A DNA stretch of 64,000 nt from Heliopora coerulea (lineage: Eukaryota > Cnidaria > Anthozoa > Scleralcyonacea > Helioporidae), in contig JASJOG010000092.1 in NCBI GenBank assembly GCA_030142905.1, forward strand, positions 124,001 to 188,000. Reading direction: 5' to 3'. Made by a program: the position numbers and the translations under genes. Under the pieces are notes generated by a model, which did not search any database, was not told where the DNA came from, and worked only from the letters and a program-made list of their open reading frames with translations. This document shows, one piece after another, positions 51,784 through 63,847 of this stretch (position 1 is its first letter; every line of letters starts with the position of its first letter).

Positions 51784-54700
51784 CTAACACAAGAGGACGT
51801 GTCTCGTATCTACCTCGCTTGGCTCTCCGTCCTCGGCTGTATCGGTATCGCGGGCTGTGGGTAAATCGTTTTCGGAACTATCAGTCGACACACCAGGTAA
51901 AACTATCTCGTGTTCTTCCATTACAATATCCTCAAACTCCGTCACAATGTCGACATTGAAGAAAGTTGCGACGGCCGCAGGGTAGAAATAGTCTAAGACC
52001 ACGATCAACACACCGAGAACTAGACAGAGAAAACCTAGGAAAAAAACAGCGGTGAATTACAGCTGTGACTGTTTTAATTACAAGAATATTTAAGTATTGT
52101 ACGTGTGAGTAACGACATCAGAGACTGAATCTCACGTTAACTGTTCTGAAATCCCAACAGGGAAAATGGTTTACGCAGAGATTATTTAGAGAAATGTCAC
52201 TATCAAGCTCTTCCAAATGAGATATTTCCATAGTTACAGGTGTGTTAAAAGACATATTTAAGTCTTTGAGATGTGCTTCCTCAAATCTTTACCATATGTA
52301 GGCCATCCAATAGTTCTAGAGAGACCCCATTAAGCACCCCACCCCAACCCCAACTGGAAATGTCCCAGTTTGCAACTGCCCTGTATGTCGCCTGTCATAA
52401 TCTTAACCTCAAACATGCATAAAATTTATGAACAACATTCATGAGGCCAAATAGTTGTAAGAAATATCCCAGTAGACATGGTATTGGATCAAGGCAATCT
52501 AATTTTTAACGTGAACACGCAGCGACTAAGCGTTTGTTATTTTTTTTATAACAAAGCTGATAAGCTTTCCGAATCATGCGTAGTTACAACGAAAATAAAG
52601 ATTTCAGTAAAATTTCAGCCGTAGTTGAACAACCTATCAGTCAAAGAGGAATGTCCAACCACCGCCATACCTATTTCGACGACCTTTCAGGTTGTGTATA
52701 GTTCTTAAAATGTGCTGGCTACTCTTTTTCTGTTGTAACCAGGTAGCACCCGGTGAAACCGTTACGTATCTTGCCTCTGCTCATGGGCCAGGCCACTAAA
52801 CTACTCGCTTCCCTTCTGGCCACAAGAAGGATGCACAGCAAAGTAGGTTGTATCGTTGGATACATACAAAACAATCTTTGGTATATTACACTGACTTATG
52901 AATATTTTGACTCAAGTGATTATGAATATTTTGACTTCGGTGAAGTTGTTTCTTTCTCCACTTAGTGATTAATCATTCCGACAACAAATTCACAAACGAT
53001 GAATCTCGCTGAAAGAACGGAAACTTAGATTTACCTATTGCTAAGCTCATCCAAAAACACCAACCATAAGCAAAGCTAAGATTGCCACCCGCAAAAGGAA
53101 TGACAAGCGCTGGTCCATAGTGCAATTTATCATACATGAGGTTGCCAAGAAGAATAACCACGCCAGTCACAGCCAGGAAGTAAGCACCATAGCGGATGAC
53201 CATGAGAAAAAGAATGTTAGTTATCACCCATAAGCTAAATGCCAACCTGTTTGGGAAGAGGATGTGAAATTAGATGAATTAGTGAGTAAATCTCCTGCAC
53301 ACTATAGGTTATTTAGTAAAGGGAATGAACTAAATACTCCTTAAAGGCACTTAGACCCTCAGACTTCCTATTGTCTACGCTGTTCTAACTTACTGTCCTT
53401 CATTTTAATGAGGTCATATTAGACCATTAAGACGTCAGTCGGGGTCACACCCCTCAGATAGTTGCTCATCAACAATACATGAAGGAAACTGAGGTAATAA
53501 TCATATCTATACATGTTGGTGATGGTAGATCGTCCAAATTAGGCTAGTCTTGAAAAAGACTGTTGGTGACTGCCGTTTTGACGGCCTCAGCGGCGGTCAT
53601 CTTAAGAGTCGAAAAAGAATTATTATCTCTAATAATAATGATGTTATTGGAGATACTTACCATAAAGACATTTGTGTGTAGAAGCCAGCTAATCTGAAAC
53701 ATCTCCCCCATCTTATATTTTCTCCATCTATTGTGAAGTATTCCGCGACAAGTAAAATAGGATAGGGGATTCCTTTCTTCATAGCGTCGTGATATTCATT
53801 ATTAACTTGACTTGCTAAAAAACAAATGGTTTGAATACAAGTGGTTAAGTCCGAACAATGCAAGCCTAGTTTATGACGCACAAATTTCCTACCACAGCTG
53901 ATACAGTAACTAACAGTAGAGGTTTGGCACTTAATAAACGATGAAAAACATTTTCTCTGAGAGTATTTCCCCTGGCAAGCAAAACTTTCTAGGTCGAGCA
54001 AACCTACCTAATGAAACAACTCAGACCGCTATTTTACCCGTTTAGGTCTGTCTGGCACGATCTTTGGTTTTGAGTGCAAGGTATACATTAATAAGGTATA
54101 ATTAACCGCACCAGTATTACTTTCATCACGAGCATGTATAGTGAGAGCTCACGACCAGACTCAGTTTTTCCATCTCAGCTGGTTTAGAGCATTGCACTAA
54201 ATTCCTAACATCACGGCTTCGATTCCTGCCGATCACTTAAAGTTACACCATTACATTGATAGGTTTCTACTGAGACTTTTAAAGAGAGATTTCGCTCTGT
54301 TACGAACGTTTCTAACTGGTCTTCCTTAGTCAAGTGTCAATGCCAATATTATACGAGTGAAATGAACAAAAAAACTGTCACATGTCAACTCCCTCCTGTG
54401 TTCGTGGTCCTTAAAGGCCAGAAAAATCGCCTGCATGGCATTGGTCAGAGTAAAATAACCTGATGTTAGTGAGAATAAAATAATAGATCTGCTGTCTGCA
54501 CAGAAAAGAATTAAACAAGATGAACTTAGTTCTTTCTGGTTGAGACTTCCCTTTCACGTGTTTAAAACGTTCATCGTTGCCAATATTTCAACGAGAAGTC
54601 ACACTCACTTGATGCTGAAGTCATATTGATAAACATAGTAACTTATATTTATTAATAACCAGCCTATGTTAACGTTTGGTCTTTTCTAAATCAAGAGGAC

Positions 54701-57700
54701 GATCATCAAAACAGAAACTGAGACAACTCTTTCGTATTCAAACTTCAATAATTGATTTGTTAATATGCTATCGAATATCTGAAAGAATACTTGGAAACTG
54801 ATTACATGAATGCGTTTTGGAATTGGATAAGAGACCTAAAGAGTCTTGAAATTTTTTCTCTTTTGGGATCAGGTTGCCTTGTAACAACTGCTGATGACTA
54901 ACTCTCACTGTAACAGGGCATACTTTGGGCATCTTTTTCCCCAGAGCCTAAACACCAAAATTTTCAACAGAATCGTCGTTAGAAAGTGGTTTACCGAACT
55001 TTTCATTTACAAAATAAAACAGATTCCGGAAAACGTCATTCTTAACTTGTCATTCAAGTAAAAAAGAGCGGACAAGAAGGTACACGCCAATATTTCGACT
55101 CTGTTTCAGGGTCATTATCAAACCAAATCATCTTGGTTTGATGACCCTGAAATAGAGTTGAAATATTACCATGGAACTTCTTGTCTATTCTTTTTACTTG
55201 AATCACAAGTTAAGAATGACATTTTCGGAATCTGTTTTATCTTGCATTTGCTTAAACTGTAGGCCAGTTATGGTTTTTAAACTTATGCATTTTTGTTATA
55301 CGTTCGTTTTGTACAAACATTGTTCTTGAAAAATGTAACTGTGCGTTATGTGTAAACTTTATCGTATCATTGAATCCTTAACAGCAAAAATTAAGGTCTT
55401 GACATCAACGGGAAGTAAAATCAGTTAATGAAAGCGTGGGTAGAATGTTCCGGTACGAAATAACCACTTTAACAATAACTAAATTTCATTTTGTTAGTAA
55501 CAGTTCGCTTACCATGTGGACCAAACCCAGGGCGACCTTGCGACCACGGAGAGTTCCAGAGAAACTTTTCATTGTAATCAACATATTCTGTAGTTTTGTT
55601 ATCGTTAAACTTCTGTTCCACAGGAAGACCTGAAATAGAACAAAATCATTAAAATCAAGCGGCTAACGACATCTGGCGATCCTCATTGATGAGATTATAC
55701 CTGTTAAAGTAACATTAACACCTCTCAGGCCAATCTTTACGCCAACTTTAGCTTTAATTTCCTGGCTCATAAATGCCTTATATTGCGTCTTTGTTCTTAC
55801 TTCGCTTTTTTCCCATTCCATGCCATAATTTGAAACTAAATTTAAGAAAAAGGAAGTTCAAATAGGGAAAACAGCGAAACTGCTATGTCCTTGAACACGA
55901 CAACAGACAAAAGTAACCTGGGGTGACTCAAAAACGAAAATACTTACACAAAATACCAGCTCCGATAAAAAGACTCAAAAATATGCGAAGGGCCACGGAA
56001 TATCGCTAAGCAAAAAAAAACAAAAAAAAAAAAAAACACAACAGTAAGACGTCATCGTTAGTTCTATAAAACGACTACAACAAACTGTGAACCTTCACTG
56101 CCATCATAAACGGCTACTAACAAAGAAAAACAAAAGGAAAAGCTAACTTCAAGAAATTCGTTTGGGTTGCTAAATTTGTTGTTTGCGTATCTCAAAGCGG
56201 ATGGTACGAGAACTAGTTCTCAATCCTGGTTTATATATTTCTGCCTCTGCGAGTTGGTCACTCGAGAGAACACAGTTTGAGAATGTTTATATCAGAAAAT
56301 ACCAAACTAGAAAAGCCATGACTCAAGAATGAAGAGGACAGAATCGGAGCATGCTGTCGTTTTCAGCATTCAAGGCTTAAGGAAATTCAATGAGTGAAAC
56401 GGGGGATTTGCGTGGAAATTGTGGGGTTGACGCTGTAATACTTCACGCAAACTGTGTGACAAAAAAATAGATAATGGTCGCAAGTCGCACGAAAAAACAC
56501 AGCGGCTTACATCCCGTATGCATCTTCTTTTTTATTTTTAAAAAATACAAGTTGCACAAAAGGCAGAATTGAGCTATTTTTTCAATTGCAATTGCAACCA
56601 ATCTTGACAAGTCGCGTGATTAAGTACAACAACTTTTGGTGAAACTGCGATAATCTTTTCAAAATCAAAGTGGCATTAAACGTTGCAGCGTGCACGACTG
56701 GGTCTTTAGAAACGATTTTGTAACCATACAAATACACAGTAAATATTTCCATTCCTAAGATTAAATTTAATCTAATTAGATTTAATCAAACTAAGTAGAG
56801 ATAGTTATCACCTGACAAAAATATATCTTGCTTACAGAGCTAGGGAATCAATGGAAAAGAGTACGGTCAGATATCTACTAAAACAATTAACCGTCTGTGA
56901 ACTCATGCATGTAAGACTTGAAACACGGTGAAACAAGTAGGGAATAATTTCTCATCAGAATTACGTGCTAGAAATGGTCCATTTAAATGGACAATATGAA
57001 TTGACAAATCTTTCAGGAACCTATAGATGTAAGAACTTTAATGGTTCAGCTTTTTTCGGCATATTCACCAAACCAACGCACGAAGGACAAAGAACATCTT
57101 TAATTACTCTTAACAAGAAAATGGACAAAAATAATCTGTGCAAGCCCAAATAATGAACTGCATGTAATAAAAGCTGTTTCTGAATGGAAAAATAGGCTCT
57201 TTCAAGAATAACAGATAAATTGCATCAAAACTTTGACCTGACTTATGTGAGGAATTTTGGACGTTAATGTACAAAAGTTGGTTGCAAAATCAAGTTGACG
57301 TTAAATCACGCAAGGTAGCGTGAGAAAGATCATAAAATACAACAAATTTTTGAGCGACGTAAAAGAATTTTCCTTTTTGTCCAAAGTCGGTGAGGACACC
57401 AAAAAAGACTGATACTTTGGCTTTGAAATAGCAGCCGCGCAATTAGTAAGTTTCAAAGACCTTTATGAGAAAGGAAAACACGCAGTTAAACACTTTTAAA
57501 AAGTGCACTTGACTAATCACCAGCCGAATGCGCAAAATAAAAATCCTTTCAATGCTAATAACTTTAGACAAGCTAACATCAAAACACCTAGTTGGTCAAG
57601 ACAACTGGCAAATATATAGCCATAAATTCTTAATATTATTAAACCTTGTTTTTCTTGTGATGTTCTTCCTCAACGGAAACGAGAGACTGAGAAAAGTATT

Positions 57701-58360
57701 GTTTGGGTGAACTAAGTGCGATCTCTTATTACAGATAAGCACGCAAAAGCTTTTTAAAAAAGTAAAACCAACGTATATAAGTGCTAATATTTTGCGTCCA
57801 CAATACATGCCCTAGACTCAAATGAAATTGTTCTAAGATATTTGAAGTGAACATTAAAGCCCTGATGTTCCAATTTACAACCAGTCACACTTCTATTTAG
57901 TCGACGGGTAAATCGAAGCAAATGATGATTAGATAACGTTGAAAGCAAATGCACGAAGATCAGTTTGCCAACAATTGTGTTAGGTTGCTTTTTTATGTGG
58001 CCGGAATATTGTCATGATGTTACAAGAAAACAACATGACAAGAAGACAATTCTGTATTCCAAAACTATAAAGGAAATTATGCGTAAAATGACTAACGTAT
58101 CAAACAAATTGTTTACACTCAAGTATTTACCTCTAACAAATATTGAGATAATAGTTGACCTCACAAATTTATAAGAAAATTTAATAAATATGGAGTACCT
58201 CTTTACCCATATAACCTGGCAGAAGAATGAAAAACGAGAATCCAATGGCACTAAAGGCGAATATAAGTCCCGCCTCAAATACATCGACGGTGGCTGGTGA
58301 ATGGATTTCATCATATTGCGTTGAAGCTGGTTTATCACGAAAAGCGTCGTACCATCCCAT
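51784..58360 (-). CDS. Dual oxidase maturation factor DUOXA-b
   Basis: Seven exons in reading order: 58199-58360, 55948-56005, 55701-55835, 55513-55629, 53661-53814, 53035-53246 and 51784-52034, in continuous phase, giving 362 residues. Exons 1, 2, 3 and 5 have exactly the lengths of those in DUOXA-a (162, 58, 135, 154 nt); exons 4 and 6 differ by one codon. Motifs: MGWYDAF start, helix 1 (IFAFSAIGFSFFILLPG), helix 2 (FLSLFIGAGI), GMEWEKSE, glycosylation sequon GVNVTL, AEYFTIDGENIRWGR, GPALVIPF, and a last helix followed by an acidic tail (EFEDIVMEEHE). The open frame continues upstream of the ATG at 58360 but contains no earlier ATG. It is convergent with DUOX-b, unlike the head-to-head DUOX-a/DUOXA-a pair. 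Expected role: ER exit and activity of a DUOX. Confidence 0.95.
54425..54520 (+). repeat. Dispersed 'GTTAGCCAGAGTAAAA' repeat
   Basis: Contains GGCATTGGTCAGAGTAAAAT and then GATGTTAGTGAGAATAAAAT and 'CTGTCTGCACAGAAAAGA'. It lies in an intron of DUOXA-b and is a diverged member of the family also seen at 36465 and 40040. Confidence 0.55.
55012..55240. mobile_element. Foldback element in DUOXA-b intron 4
   Basis: A roughly 229-bp inverted repeat with arms of about 105-110 nt. The left arm starts AAATAAAACAGATTCCG and the right arm ends CGGAATCTGTTTTAT. Near the centre each arm has a hammerhead-like TGATGA (or AATGA), stem and GAAA arrangement: on the plus strand TTGATGA at 55138-55144 and GAAA at 55160-55163. 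There is no coding capacity. Its plan resembles the 14213-14390 element, though the sequence differs. A Penelope-like terminal repeat origin is possible but unproven. Confidence 0.65.
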
Positions 58361-61189
58361 ACTAAACAAACTGCTCAGTTTATCTCGCCAAGGCTGAAAC
58401 AAATACCACGCGATAACCACATATAAGTACTCTTGTAGATCAAAAATTAATTCAAATGCTGCTGAAATACCCTCACGTCGGTCCGCCCATGCAGTCAAAT
58501 GGACTTCCTAGAAGGAAATGCGTCTTTTTGCAAGGGGAAATTAATTCAGTATAACTGCACAAAGAACAGTATAACGCACGTATACAGGGGTTTCAGATCA
58601 AAGCGTCGCACGTCGCAAGCGTACTTTCAGATATCCCCTATCACTACAGTGATTGGGCCTCCAGCCCTCAATAAACCCCCAACCCCTGCTCTTCAAATTC
58701 CAACTCCTACTCGTAAATCTTTTTCAAACCCCTGGTACGGTCTTACAGACCACCAAAGAAACAAATCCAAACCTAGAAACTGTCAGTTTAGGCACATCTA
58801 AGGAATAAACTGAGAGAATCCACAAAATGTCCGGCTGCTTTTTGACACAGACTAGTAGCCGTAAGCAAGAATGAAAAATCTTGAACAATTTTTTAAACAT
58901 ATACCACAGCAATGAAACCTCAAAGGAGTTATTTACTGGTTTCTACAAGCAGTTTTAAGAAATGAAGCAATTCTATGGCGTAATATGAATTTTGGAAAAT
59001 GTGGTGATCTTGAAGGTCGAAGAACAACCTGCACTTTAACTGACTATGGTAAAGCAGGTGATAATTAGAAAGTCATGACTTCATTTTCGTTAATCTTCCA
59101 ACAAATGACGCAAAAAACTTACATCCTATACTAAAATGACCATTTTTTAAAAAGGTCAGATAATCGAGAATATAAAAATTATGCACAATGCAATTTCAAA
59201 CGAAATGCAGAACTAAAAGAATTCTCTGTTTGTGTTACATCAAATTGGAGGAAATTTAAACATTCAGTAATGTCCAATGATCCGGATCATTCGACGGGTT
59301 AAACTTAATAAAAGGCTTTGTTATAATTTTAGGAGTAGTCTCCATTTCTTTGAAAGATAAAATTGGAAACATGACAAGCAAGACTGGTAAGAAAGGACGT
59401 TCAGTTATGGCCCATCCACACCATGCGACTATTAATTGCTTTTCGATTCACCTTCCAGGCGTATGTGATTATCTGTAAAGACCACAACCCCTGCTGACTG
59501 CTCACTGCCAGTGAGTTTTACAATACCCTCTGAAGGCTCATGTGAATGAATCACATACATCAGGAGGAACAATCATGTGCGACAATCCCACGGATTAACT
59601 TCAAGACTTAGTGGTTTGAAAAGTTCTGGAACACACCAGACTACGGTTCTAAGAATAGATGGAAATTACGCCTACAAAACGCACACCACAATAATGTATT
59701 CTTTGATTTTTGACCTGAAATATAGTCTGAGTCAACCGTTATAAAAATCACCGACCAAGCAATTTTAATAATCGCTTTCAATGACCATGGCTAAAGTCTC
59801 TTACAGCACGTCAAAGAACGTAACAGTTTCCGCTGGTTTACCGACTAATTATCCGCATGCTCGCGTTGTGCAGTATCGACATCATACCAGCACTGAACAC
59901 TCATGGCCAGTGTGAATAAGCAGCCAATACCAAAAAAATTCTAGCAGTCAATGACACACAAGTAAAAACAACAAAATGCTTTGTCGTGGAATATGGCCTG
60001 CCGCTGTCGACGACCTCCTTAATTTCCTTTCCCTTTAAGAGGATTTTTCCACACCGGCAGAATTTTTATTCTCTCTTTTCAGCTCGCCAATGAAGGCAAG
60101 TAAAAGTCAATAAACTTTTACAACAGGAAAAGTCCTACGCATGAAATCCAGCTTCAGCACAATTATTGCATAGTTACGACAATTACTGATGTATAGATGT
60201 ATAGAAGCTTATCCAGTAATCGCCTTATACTCACTCAGTGATGTTCCTCTATTTCGAGGGATGGTCCCTAAGGATGGTTCTTCTGAATTTTCTGATGTTT
60301 TCCAGAGGACTCGATCTTTCTAAATGAACAGTAATATTACACGACACTTGACGCATTTTCAGCTCAAAAGGTTTTTGATATCAAGGATCTTGACTTATAA
60401 ATAACAATGGTGAACTCAGGGTGAAACTCTTACACCATTTCAAAGACGTTTCATTTCCTTGGAAACGAAAATGACAAAGAGCTCTTGATTAGAAGACAAT
60501 ACATGTTCAGAAAAAGTGTTAATTAAAAAACTCGATATCTGGGCCAACAAAACGAGAATTGCTGAAACTGAAATATTTGGACATTATGACGAAGTCCTCA
60601 TTACGTACACACTATTTTAACACGCTTATGCCAATACATGCATGAATTGCGATGACATCATAGGGGAAGGTCAATGCCTAGACATATTTTTACACATTAA
60701 ATTTAAAGTAATGTTTAAAAAATCAATATTTATTGATATGTAAGCTTTCTTATTTGCTGATAGCATCATTGCAATTTAAGAATACATGGACCAGGGTACT
60801 ATAATGTCGTCTCGGTTTGCGTGACAATTACTTTGTGGTAGGGTTAAAGCAGGATAGTTTCAAGCATTTTCGTTTTGTTATTAACTTAAATATTGAGTTT
60901 TCAATATCAATTTTTTTTTTCATAAATCTGTTTCACCTCATTCCTTTTCAAGTTGTAGGCCGGTTGGGATTTTTCATCGAAACTTTATTTATACGTATTG
61001 AAATTACGTCAGACACTATGAACTCTCACGCACGGGACGTGTGCTTCCGCGCGTTAGAGAGATATGTTCCTGGGCCATATTTACCAAATGTTTTCCTGGT
61101 TTGTTTGGCTTAAACTGAAGGTGAAAACACCAGACCAGACAAGAAATTCAGACCAGATCCGAGCAAGTCAAGTTATCTTTCGGTTCCTG

Positions 61190-61520
61190 ATAAAGAGGTC
61201 CCACTTAGCCAAATATAGTCGTCTGGCGTTAGCCAAAAGGGAATCCTGTTGGAGACAGTGGGTTGAAAGAGTTCATACCTTGTGGACACCTTTAAACCTT
61301 TCGGCTTTGGTGGTAACACTGAGTCGAATGGCGTTAACCAAAATGCAGGACTGATGGTCAGTTGAGATATGTTAACCACAGTTTTAGGTACATGAGTTAG
61401 CAAATAGTTTTTAATGATGGCATGAGACGAAATTATAAAGTCGAAAGGAGACCGTGGGATTGAAAGAGCTAAGATAGTTTTTAACCCTTTGCGTCCTGAA
61501 AGAACCACTCCGCTGAAGAA
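61190..61520. repeat. Dispersed 'GTTAGCCAGAGTAAAA' repeat cluster
   Basis: Contains TCGTCTGGCGTTAGCCAAAA near 61208, GAGTCGAATGGCGTTAACCA near 61320 and a diverged third unit near 61515 (AAAATCGTCTAGCATTATC). The units appear about 110-190 bp apart and are separated by 'GGTTGAAAGAG' or 'GATTGAAAGAG'. Confidence 0.55.
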
Positions 61521-61706
61521 AATCGTCTAGCATTATCTTGAACGAAATTCTGAATGATTTATGGGAAGTGAAAGGGTCACGCCTAGTTTACCTCAGGTTG
61601 CCAGCACGGGAAGACCATCGGAAGACGACTGTTTGACGTTTCCACAGCCACGATGGGAAGTCAACGTACCCTTATCAGAGAGTTTCTCTTTCGAAACAAT
61701 GACCAA

Positions 61707-62142
61707 AGGTGGGGTATAGTTACGGAAGCCAGAAAGCGCTATATTTTTTAATTTAGTTTTAACGAAATCCTGGTCACACCCAGATTCGGAGTAGATTGTC
61801 TCATGTTGTATTTGTCGGTGGAGAAGTTCAAACGGAATTAAGAAGTCACAGTAGTTTAAGGTTTTAGGAGGAATCGAGAAGTTTAGTCCTTTGGCGAGTA
61901 CGGATTTTTCTTGCTCCAGCCGAACACTGACTGAGCAAGAAAAATCCGTACTCGCCAAAGGACTAAACTTCTCGATTCCTCCTAAAACCTTAAACTACTG
62001 TGACTTCTTAATTCCGTTTGAACTTCTCCACCGACAAATACAACATGAGACAATCTACCCCGAATCTGGGTGTGACCAGGATTTCGTTAAAACTAAATTA
62101 AAAGATATAGCGCTTTCTGGCTTCCGTAACTATACCCCACCT
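61707..62142. mobile_element. Palindromic Penelope-like retroelement fragment
   Basis: Two arms of 210 nt (61707-61916 and 61933-62142) are near-perfect inverted copies around a 16-nt spacer. Each reads outward from the centre as the same peptide, with the motifs EQEKSVLAKGLNFSIPPK and NYCDFLIPFELL. The 'LxKGLNFxxxPK' pattern is typical of the N-terminal region of Penelope-like reverse transcriptase proteins. The right copy runs a little further (SDEEFKILKCLRNNDS) before homology ends. No catalytic domain is present, so it is a dead fragment. The few differences between arms suggest a fairly recent inverted duplication or ongoing conversion. Confidence 0.75.
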
Positions 62143-62634
62143 CCGTTCATTTTCTCAGACGAAGAATTTAAAATACTAAAATGTCTTCGAAACAATGACA
62201 GTGTACACTTTTTTGTTCAGGGGATTCTCTATGTCACAGTGGTTTTAAAAACGACGTGATGAGAGCATTCCCAAATTTTCATGAAGACGTCAGCGCTAAG
62301 GTCTAAGAAAACGTTGGGTGTTTTACAACAAAGAAAGCGCTAACTTATTGACAAAGGTTGCTTTAATGTGTGCTTACAGCGAGACTTCCTTTCGCTTTTC
62401 AAAATACGTTTTTCGGGTGCATTCGTTTGAGCCTGTTCTGACCATTCTTATTTCAGAATGCAAATAAAAAGCTACACAAGAATAGATAATGAGATATTTC
62501 GAAACCGGGGTAGGTTCGATGGCAGTGATCTGGACCTAAAAGTGCTGCCACTCACATTTTTCAACTCACCTCTCACCTTGTGTAAAACAAGTGCTCGAAT
62601 CTTTTGTAAAGCAGCAGGAAAACGACAGCACTTG

Positions 62635-62683
62635 TTTTTCTTTTTTTTTCTTTTTTTTTTTTTTTTTTTTGGGGGGGGGGGGG
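62635..62683 (+). repeat. Poly-T / poly-G tract
   Basis: About 35 T (one C interruption near 62650) run directly into 13 G. It may be the remnant of a retrotransposed poly-A tail on the minus strand. It is prone to sequencing error. Confidence 0.8.
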
Positions 62684-63212
62684 TTAAGAGTATATAATTG
62701 GACCAACACTGGGGCCCATAGTACGACACAAGTGTTTTGTGCAAGATTGAATAGAAATTGGTGTAAAACACGTCCATACTTGGCTTGAAGCTAAAATGCG
62801 CACATGTGGGCCAGGAAGATAGAGCACGCAGTGTTATATGAATAAGACAGCATGTGAATTATTGTAAATAAAACATAAAGTAGTGGAATTACATAACAAA
62901 TGATGCTTATACTGAATTATGTATCGTGCATAACTGATTATGGAAGACAACCCTCGGTGTACGTTGCCATCTTTATTTGGTCTGTTCAGGAAGGGTTTGG
63001 GGCTGGCAGTCGATCATTCATGGTCGGAAATAAGCGAGAGAAATAAAAATAAAGTGAAGGTAGCTGGCAGAAAAACGCGTGTGCTTACCGTTGCCGTCAG
63101 TTTTGGCGTCAAGCGCGTCCGACTCCCGTGACACTTTTCCAACGGTAGCGGCCAATAAAAAAATAAGGTAGAAGAACGATCTTCAAGCTCGATGCTCAGA
63201 AAATGATTTCTG

Positions 63213-63285
63213 AGCCCCAGACGGGGATCGAACCCGCAACCTTCTGATGACCGGTTAGACGCTCTAACCATTGAGCTACCGAGAC
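63213..63285 (-). repeat. tRNA-derived SINE head, copy 1
   Basis: A 73-nt unit with a fully pairable acceptor stem (GTCTCGG with CTGGGGC, including G-U pairs), D-arm GCTC/GAGC and T-arm GCGGG/CCCGT. The anticodon loop CCGGTCA lacks T at position 33. It is embedded in a 240-bp unit repeated in tandem, which fits a SINE rather than a tRNA gene. Confidence 0.8.
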
Positions 63286-63452
63286 TCAGATGGTAAGCTA
63301 AGGTGCAAATTCGATATATGTGTGCGACCTAAGCGGAAGCCACTATATATTGATAATGATTGAAGCAGTTTGATGTTTGAGAAACATGAGAGCTTGGATA
63401 TATTAAGGTACAAGAATGATCTTCAAGTTCGATACTCAGAAAATGATTTCTG

Positions 63453-63525
63453 AGCCCCAGACGGGGATCGAACCCGCAACCTTCTGATGACCGGTTAGAC
63501 GCTCTAACCATTGAGCTACCGAGAC
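63453..63525 (-). repeat. tRNA-derived SINE head, copy 2
   Basis: Identical in layout to copy 1, exactly 240 bp downstream. The two copies share the whole 240-bp unit, including the tail with 'TGATAATGATTGAAGCAG' and 'GAAACATGAGAGCTTGG'. Confidence 0.8.
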
Positions 63526-63774
63526 TCAGATGGTGAGCTAAGGTGCAAATTCGATATATATGTGCGACCTAAGCGGAAGCCACTATATATTGATAATGAT
63601 TGAAGCAGTTTGATGTTTGAGAAACATGAGAGCTTGGATATATTAAGGTACAAGAATGATCTTCAAGCTCTCATGTTTCTCAAACATCAAACTGCTTCAA
63701 TCATTATCAATATATAGTGGCTTCCGCTTAGGTCGCACATATATATCGAATTTGCACCTTAGCTCACCATCTGA

Positions 63775-63847
63775 GTCTCGGTAGCTCAATGGTTAGAGCG
63801 TCTAACAGGTCATCAGAAGGTTGCGGGTTCGATCCCCGTCTGGGGCT
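63775..63847 (+). repeat. tRNA-derived SINE head, copy 3 (inverted)
   Basis: The same 73-nt unit on the opposite strand (anticodon loop CAGGTCA), inside an inverted copy of the 240-bp unit that begins at about 63666. The cluster is therefore a tandem pair followed by a head-on inverted copy. Confidence 0.8.

Noticed and set aside
58361..58498. Longer N-terminus for DUOXA-b
   Set aside because: The frame is open upstream of the ATG at 58360 but has no earlier ATG, and the MGWYDAF start matches MGLYDTF of DUOXA-a.
63213..63847. Three apparent tRNA genes
   Set aside because: The folds are good, but base 33 is not T, the units are embedded in a repeated 240-bp element, and related degraded copies lie elsewhere. 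A SINE is the better explanation.
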